NCBI GenBank assembly: GCA_043760535.1
Contig: JAYUOV010000047.1
Location: forward strand, 1-19,228
Reading direction: 5' to 3'
Length of the DNA: 19,228 nt
Source of the DNA: JAZKFT01 sp043760535
GTDB lineage: Bacteria > Bacteroidota > Bacteroidia > Chitinophagales > Chitinophagaceae
The notes under the pieces: model-generated
Seen by the model: the letters and a program-made list of their open reading frames with translations, nothing else
Database searches by the model: none
Told to the model about the DNA's origin: nothing
Part shown: positions 14,871 through 19,228 of the stretch, piece by piece
Layout of the letters: every line of letters begins with the position of its first letter
Position numbering within the stretch: position 1 is the stretch's first letter
Made by a program: the position numbers and the translations under genes

Positions 14871-14970
14871 GTATGGGTGAAATGTTTTTTAATATTGTGA
14901 AGGGAATGAGATTCCCATACTTACTAACCCATCTATATAAAAAGTCCCGGTCTTTATGGTCGGGATTTTT
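14871..14970 (+). ncRNA. Candidate structured RNA or leader with competing stems, ending in an intrinsic terminator
   Basis: This gene-free stretch has three mutually exclusive or nested pairings. GTATGGG (14871-14877) pairs with CCCATAC (14914-14920). GGGAAT (14902-14907) pairs with ATTCCC (14911-14916). ATGGGT (14873-14878) pairs with ACCCAT (14927-14932). A terminator follows at 14940-14970. The layout suits a small RNA, or an attenuator upstream of the pseudouridine synthase gene (15057). No known RNA family is recognised. A near-match -7 box (AATATTTG, 14850-14857) precedes it without a good -33 box. Confidence 0.35.
14940..14970 (+). terminator. Intrinsic terminator (AAAAGTCCCG/CGGGATTTTT)
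   Basis: A 10-bp stem with one G:U pair: AAAAGTCCCG (14940-14949) and CGGGATTTTT (14961-14970), with an 11-nt loop and terminal T run. It lies 240 nt beyond the DCC-protein stop and 86 nt before the pseudouridine synthase start, so it may end the DCC transcript or a separate short RNA. Confidence 0.75.
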
Positions 14971-15056
14971 GCTTTAAAAAACGCATCCAAAAATGCCGTT
15001 GCCAATCAGGTATTTCTACATTACATTTCAGTGTAATTTATAAAAAACTAACAGCT

Positions 15057-15644
15057 GTGTATAGGTATTTCATCATCCATAAACCATTTAATGTATTATC
15101 GCAATTTTCTGCCGTAGCTGGTAAAAAAACATTGAAAGATTTCTTTAATGTGCCAACTAATGTGTACCCAGTAGGACGCCTTGATTATGATAGCGAAGGA
15201 TTGCTGCTATTAACCAACGATACATCGCTGAACAAAAAACTTCTGCACCCAACACATGCACACCAAAGGGTATATTGGGTGCAGGTAGATGGCAACATTA
15301 CTACAGAGGCACTCGTACAATTAGCCAATGGCATCTTAATAAACGTTGATGGAAAAACGCATCGCACCAAACCTTGTAAAGCCATTCGTTTACAAACCAC
15401 ACCTGCAATTGCAGAAAGGCATCCTCCCGTTCGGTTCAGAAAAAATATTCCAACATCGTGGATACAACTTATACTAATAGAAGGCAAAAACAGACAGGTA
15501 CGAAAGATGACGGCCGCTGTTGGTTACCCCACACTTCGCCTTATCCGCTGCAGTATAGAAAAGCTTACCATAGAAAATTTGCCACCCGGCAATATAGCTG
15601 AACTTACAGCGGCAGCAATTACAACTGCCCTTTTTGGAACATGA
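15057..15644 (+). CDS. RluE/RsuA-family rRNA pseudouridine synthase
   Basis: It isomerises a specific uridine in ribosomal RNA to pseudouridine. The 195-residue enzyme lacks the N-terminal S4 RNA-binding domain, as is typical of RluE, the enzyme for 23S rRNA U2457 in E. coli. Signatures are FIIHKPFNVLSQF at residues 5-17, PVGRLDYDSEGLLLLTND at 38-55 with catalytic D43, and ILIEGKNRQVRKMTAAVGYPTLRLIR near 140-165. The start is GTG at 15057. No in-frame ATG lies upstream, and the family N-terminus begins right there. The exact rRNA target cannot be fixed from sequence, although the RluE branch is most likely. A terminator at 14940-14970 separates it from the gene before. Confidence 0.92.
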   Translation: MYRYFIIHKPFNVLSQFSAVAGKKTLKDFFNVPTNVYPVGRLDYDSEGLLLLTNDTSLNKKLLHPTHAHQRVYWVQVDGNITTEALVQLANGILINVDGKTHRTKPCKAIRLQTTPAIAERHPPVRFRKNIPTSWIQLILIEGKNRQVRKMTAAVGYPTLRLIRCSIEKLTIENLPPGNIAELTAAAITTALFGT

Positions 15645-15900
15645 TAAAGTAACTGTTGGAAATATTTTACCATAATTACTAACAGATAAAATCGTGAATT
15701 GAAAAATCCACTTTTTCTGCAAGGCAGCATACAAACCCGTGTTCATCACCCAAATAATTGGTGTTTACAGTTCATTCCTTATAATCGGTTTTCTACAAGC
15801 ATTTCACTAATTTGCCCTTTGCAAACCAATGTCGTTTAGTGAAGCTTTTTTGTAAAAAATATTCCATCATCAGCCCACAATTGTAAAAATCATCATTGCT

Positions 15901-16353
15901 ATGCAATACCACATTTATCAAAAAGACGGCTTTACAATTTCTACAAACCCGTTGTTGCTCAACGTACCTTATCTGCACCACTACCTTTCTGTTAAAAGCT
16001 ATTGGGCCCAAAATATTCCAGTGGAGATTGTACAAAAATCCATTGAAGGTTCTTGCTGCTTCGGGCTGTATCAAAACGAAAAACAAATAGGGTTTGCCAG
16101 GGTCATTACAGACTTTGCTACCTATGGCTATCTGTGCGATGTATTTGTGGATGAGGCTTTTCGTGGACTTGGCCTATCTAAATGGATGATGGCTGTGGTT
16201 CATGAGCATCCGCAATTACAGGGCTTTCGCAACTGGGCACTTGGCACCAAAGATGCACATGGCCTTTACGAACAGTTTGGCTACGTTATGCACCCCGAGC
16301 CGTTTAGGGTAATGAGAAAAAGTAACCCAGATGTATATAATAACATATTATAA
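15901..16353 (+). CDS. GNAT-family N-acetyltransferase
   Basis: A 150-residue acetyltransferase, full length for the fold. Motif A is YLCDVFVDEAFRGLGLSKWMM (about residues 77-97), with the RGLGLS loop for CoA pyrophosphate. IGFARVITDFATYGYL precedes it as the central strands. The C-terminal LGTKDAHGLYEQFGYVMHPEPFRVM is the family ending. This combination, including the ALGTKDAHGLYEQFGF-type end, is typical of a widespread small GNAT subgroup of unknown substrate. The preceding gap (15645-15900) has no recognised promoter, and the gene appears to stand alone. It is distinct from the GNAT at 12317. Confidence 0.92.
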   Translation: MQYHIYQKDGFTISTNPLLLNVPYLHHYLSVKSYWAQNIPVEIVQKSIEGSCCFGLYQNEKQIGFARVITDFATYGYLCDVFVDEAFRGLGLSKWMMAVVHEHPQLQGFRNWALGTKDAHGLYEQFGYVMHPEPFRVMRKSNPDVYNNIL

Positions 16354-16756
16354 CATGTATTGCTTCCATAAATGTTTTGCCACTTTTCATATTTATAGCA
16401 GTGCCATTTCTCACTCAGTTACACTACCCTCATTTTTTGTTAAATGTTTTAGGTAAAAAACATTTACAGGTATTATCTAAATGTCATTTGCGTAAAAGAA
16501 AATTTTTTTATAATGAAATTGAAAATTTAAACCGGTAACCAACTACTATTTTCAATAAAAAAAGGACACCATACAGATGGTTTGTGTAGCGTTATCTTAA
16601 AAAAATTCGTGATTAACCTTACAAACCGTGTTCTCCTTTTTTTCTAGTTTAATCACATTAGGTATCATTTATAAATTTGTAGGGTTTATAAATAAATATT
16701 GTCTTAAAGTTCGTTGTAAATTTGTGTATTCTTAAGTCTAAAAAAATACCAAAGTA
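16354..16756. other. Long intergenic region upstream of katG with an inverted repeat
   Basis: No gene is seen in these 403 bp. A perfect 10-bp inverted repeat (TAAATGTTTT 16441-16450, AAAACATTTA 16457-16466, 6-nt spacer) lies 88 nt after the GNAT stop. It could be a weak terminator or an operator. Two copies of TAAATTTG are found nearer katG. No OxyR-like or PerR-like box was convincingly recognised. Confidence 0.5.
16672..16724 (+). promoter_or_regulatory. Two TAAATTTG -7 elements upstream of katG
   Basis: TAAATTTG occurs at 16672-16679 and again at 16717-16724, 45 bp apart; both match TAnnTTTG fully. The nearer copy lies 32 nt before the ATG. It has a TTG at 16699-16701, with a 15-nt spacer that is shorter than the usual ~19. 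Tandem promoters for basal and stress expression are possible. Confidence 0.45.
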
Positions 16757-18997
16757 ATGGAAAATCAAAACATCCCAGGCACTACTTCGTACAACGTAAA
16801 TAGCGAAAGCAAATGCCCTTTTTCTGGTGGCTCATCCATAAGGCATACTGCAGGCGGTGGCCCCAGGAACCCAGACTGGTGGCCTAACCAGTTAAAACTG
16901 AATATTCTTCGCCAACATGCTCCTTTATCCAATCCCATGGGGGATCATTTCAATTATGCCGAAGCTTTTAAATCTCTGGATTTGGCCACTTTAAAGAATG
17001 ATATTATTGAACTAATGACCACGGACCAGGCATGGTGGCCGGCAGACTATGGTAGCTATGGTGGCTTATTTATACGGATGGCGTGGCACAGTGCAGGAAC
17101 CTACCGCATAGCCGATGGGCGTGGTGGGGCAGGTAGCGGAACCCAACGTTTTGCACCATTGAACAGCTGGCCCGATAATGCCAACCTTGATAAGGCCCGT
17201 TTACTATTATGGCCCATTAAACAGAAATACGGAAAAAAAATTTCCTGGGCAGATTTAATGATTTTGGCTGGCAACTGTGCATTGGAAGCTGCAGGTTTTA
17301 AAACCTTTGGCTTTGCAGGTGGCCGAGTGGATGTTTGGGAACCACAAGAAGATATCTACTGGGGTTCTGAACGGGAATGGCTAGGGGACAAAAGGTATAG
17401 CGGCGACCGGGAACTGGAAAACCCGCTGGCAGCCGTGCAGATGGGTTTAATTTATGTAAATCCCGAAGGGCCTAACGGAAACCCCGACCCACTTTTAGCA
17501 GCCAGGGATATACGGGAAACATTTGCCCGTATGGCTATGAACGATGAAGAAACTGTGGCACTTATTGCAGGTGGGCATACACTAGGTAAAACCCATGGCG
17601 CTGCCGACCCGGGCAAATACGTTGGGGCAGAACCAGCAGGGGCAGGCATTGAACAACAAAGCCAGGGCTGGAAAAATACATACGGCACTGGTAATGCCGG
17701 CGATACCATTACCAGCGGGTTAGAAGGCGCATGGACCACAACCCCGACCAAATGGAGCAATAACTATTTCGAAAACCTTTTTGGTTACGAATGGGAACTA
17801 ACGAAGAGCCCGGCCGGAGCCCATCAGTGGAAGCCGAAAGATGGTGCAGGAAGTGGTTTGGTGCCAGATGCACATGATGCTTCTAAAAGCCATCAACCAT
17901 TTATGCTTACTACCGATTTATCGTTAAGAGTAGATCCTGCTTACGAGAAAATTTCAAGACATTTTCTGGAAAATCCTGCGGCATTTAATGATGCTTTTGC
18001 AAGAGCGTGGTTTAAGCTAACACACCGGGATATGGGGCCCAAAGCCCGTTATATTGGGGCAGAAGTGCCTGCGGAAGAACTTATTTGGCAAGATCCGGTG
18101 CCAGCAGTTACACACCACCTGATAGGTGATTTGGATATTGCCACGCTAAAAGCCAAAATACTTGCTTCAGGTTTATCGGTGGCGGAGTTGGTTGCTACTG
18201 CCTGGGCCTCAGCATCTACCTTCCGTAATTCTGATAAACGGGGTGGTGCCAATGGTGCACGTATCCGTTTGGCCCCGCAAAAAGATTGGAAGGTGAATCA
18301 GCCAGCTCAATTAGCTAAAGTGGTAGGTATTTTAGAAAACATCCAAAACGAATTTAACAACGCCCAATCTTGCGGAAAACTGGTTTCAATAGCCGATTTA
18401 ATAGTTTTAGGCGGATGTGCCGGCGTAGAGAAGGCTGCTAAAGATGCGGGTCATTTTGTATCAGTGCCATTTACGGCAGGTCGTACAGATGCCTCTCAAG
18501 AAAAAACCGATGTGGCTTCATTTGCTGTATTGGAGCCACAGGCAGACGGGTTTCGCAATTTCGTTAAAGCAAAATATACTGTATCTGCCGAAGATATGCT
18601 CATTGATAAAGCACAACTTTTAAGCCTTACAGCACCCGAAATGACGGTACTTGTAGGTGGTATGCGGGCTTTGAATACCAACTTTGATCAGTCGCAAAAC
18701 GGTGTTTTTACAAAACGCCCCGGAGTGCTGAGCAACGATTTCTTTGTGAACCTTCTTGATTTGGATACCACCTGGAAGGCGGTGTCGGAATCAGACGATG
18801 CCTTTGTGGGTAGCGACCGTACTACTGGCGGGCTAAAATGGATCGGAACCCGTGCAGATTTAATTTTTGGTTCTAACAGCGAGTTAAGGGCTATTGCCGA
18901 AGTGTATGCTTGTGCCGATGGCCAAGAAAAATTTGTACAAGACTTTATAGCAGCCTGGGTTAAGGTGATGAACCTTGACCGTTTTGACCTTGCATAA
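16757..18997 (+). CDS. katG: Catalase-peroxidase KatG
   Basis: A bifunctional haem enzyme that breaks down hydrogen peroxide (catalase) and oxidises small donors (peroxidase). The 746-residue length matches the two-domain family: N-terminal haem domain to about 430 and a degenerate C-terminal domain. The distal pocket R107, W110 and H111 is in RMAWHSAGTYR, and the proximal haem ligand H274 is in AGGHTLGKTHGA. The Met-Tyr-Trp crosslink needed for catalase activity is predicted from W110, Y233 (LIYVNPEGPNG) and M259 (FARMAMND), all present. The N-terminus (SKCPFSGG...NPDWWPNQLKLNILRQH) is canonical and without a signal peptide, so it is cytoplasmic. It is a single gene with its own long upstream region and a strong terminator after it. 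It is expected to be peroxide-inducible, but no regulator gene lies in the window. Confidence 0.98.
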   Translation: MENQNIPGTTSYNVNSESKCPFSGGSSIRHTAGGGPRNPDWWPNQLKLNILRQHAPLSNPMGDHFNYAEAFKSLDLATLKNDIIELMTTDQAWWPADYGSYGGLFIRMAWHSAGTYRIADGRGGAGSGTQRFAPLNSWPDNANLDKARLLLWPIKQKYGKKISWADLMILAGNCALEAAGFKTFGFAGGRVDVWEPQEDIYWGSEREWLGDKRYSGDRELENPLAAVQMGLIYVNPEGPNGNPDPLLAARDIRETFARMAMNDEETVALIAGGHTLGKTHGAADPGKYVGAEPAGAGIEQQSQGWKNTYGTGNAGDTITSGLEGAWTTTPTKWSNNYFENLFGYEWELTKSPAGAHQWKPKDGAGSGLVPDAHDASKSHQPFMLTTDLSLRVDPAYEKISRHFLENPAAFNDAFARAWFKLTHRDMGPKARYIGAEVPAEELIWQDPVPAVTHHLIGDLDIATLKAKILASGLSVAELVATAWASASTFRNSDKRGGANGARIRLAPQKDWKVNQPAQLAKVVGILENIQNEFNNAQSCGKLVSIADLIVLGGCAGVEKAAKDAGHFVSVPFTAGRTDASQEKTDVASFAVLEPQADGFRNFVKAKYTVSAEDMLIDKAQLLSLTAPEMTVLVGGMRALNTNFDQSQNGVFTKRPGVLSNDFFVNLLDLDTTWKAVSESDDAFVGSDRTTGGLKWIGTRADLIFGSNSELRAIAEVYACADGQEKFVQDFIAAWVKVMNLDRFDLA

Positions 18998-19021
18998 TTG
19001 TTTGGATTTTTTGTTATTACA

Positions 19022-19064
19022 AAGCGGCTGTCTCTTTTTTTTTAGAGGCAGCCGCTTCGTTTTT
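19022..19064 (+). terminator. Intrinsic terminator of katG
   Basis: A 14-bp G/C-rich stem with one wobble pair: AAGCGGCTGTCTCT (19022-19035) and AGAGGCAGCCGCTT (19044-19057), with an 8-nt T loop, then CGTTTTT. It begins 24 nt after the katG stop. Confidence 0.9.
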
Positions 19065-19150
19065 ACCAAAACCTATTAATTCAGAACTCCTTACCCTTCG
19101 TAGTTTTCATTGCGTAGTTTTCTTTTTTGCCTGCCCCGATTATTTCGGTG

Positions 19151-19228
19151 GAACCCAGCGAAAGCCGTGCCCTGATGGAGCGACATTGGCGAACGTTGTA
19201 AATCCCGTAGCATTACGGGACTCCGTTC
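19151..19228 (+). repeat. Dispersed repeat copy 2, with perfect TCCCGTA/TACGGGA hairpin
   Basis: Inverted relative to copy 1 at 1412-1489 and about 86% identical by hand alignment. It ends in the palindrome TCCCGTAGCATTACGGGA (19203-19220), a perfect 7-bp stem with a GCAT loop. It reaches the window edge, so it may extend further. It lies beyond the katG terminator, outside coding sequence. Confidence 0.85.

Larger units (their letters stand above)
14699..15056. other. Intergenic region with terminator and possible RNA
   Basis: Apart from the structured stretch and terminator at 14871-14970, no protein-coding feature is supported. The first 170 bp are strongly A/T-rich, and a minus-strand open frame there (14650-14862) has low-complexity content. 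Confidence 0.5.

Overview
The window looks like chromosomal DNA of a Bacteroidota bacterium, probably near the Chitinophagaceae; genus and species cannot be read from the sequence. The main evidence is the fused lpxC-fabZ gene, which is characteristic of this phylum. TAnnTTTG -7 promoter elements also occur just upstream of several start codons, purine-rich Shine-Dalgarno sites are scarce, and the protein families (MsrB lipoprotein, DUF393/DCC, COG4947-type esterase, orphan ParA) fit. No rRNA, tRNA, CRISPR array or insertion sequence was seen.

Layout. (1) 120-6696 is housekeeping and stress metabolism: a SRPBCC-fold protein (+), then a minus-strand series of msrB (periplasmic/lipoprotein methionine sulfoxide reductase), lpxC-fabZ (lipid A and fatty acid synthesis), a photolyase/cryptochrome, a membrane fatty acid hydroxylase/sterol desaturase, and a PfkB-type sugar-phosphate kinase directly upstream of that hydroxylase. 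(2) 6884-10014 is a visibly more A/T-rich accessory module: an XRE-type regulator, a C5-cytosine DNA methyltransferase and a Sau3AI/MutH-type restriction endonuclease. They are in one orientation with overlapping reading frames. Two matching dyad operators sit on a good Bacteroidota promoter in front, and a perfect 18-bp hairpin inside an attC-sized element lies behind. (3) 10211-12784 (+) holds an orphan ParA ATPase, a COG4947-like esterase, a DUF952 protein and a GNAT acetyltransferase. (4) 12785-13735 (-) is an LpxD-like acyltransferase, convergent with the GNAT gene. (5) 13949-16353 (+) holds a DCC/DUF393 membrane protein, a possible structured RNA ending in an intrinsic terminator, an RluE-type pseudouridine synthase and a second GNAT. 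(6) 16757-18997 (+) is katG, followed by a strong terminator.

How the genes fit together. MsrB, the photolyase and KatG protect against oxidative and light damage. LpxC-FabZ and the LpxD homologue belong to lipid A synthesis, although they lie about 10 kb apart here. The restriction-modification module is the clearest acquired element. From family membership it should recognise GATC and protect it by C5 methylation, under feedback control of its own regulator.

Non-coding structure is rich. Two copies of a roughly 78-bp dispersed repeat, each with a conserved TCCCGTA stem, lie in opposite orientation at 1412-1489 and 19151-19228. Several intergenic inverted repeats, two of them with CACGAAT/ATTCGTG arms, separate transcription units.
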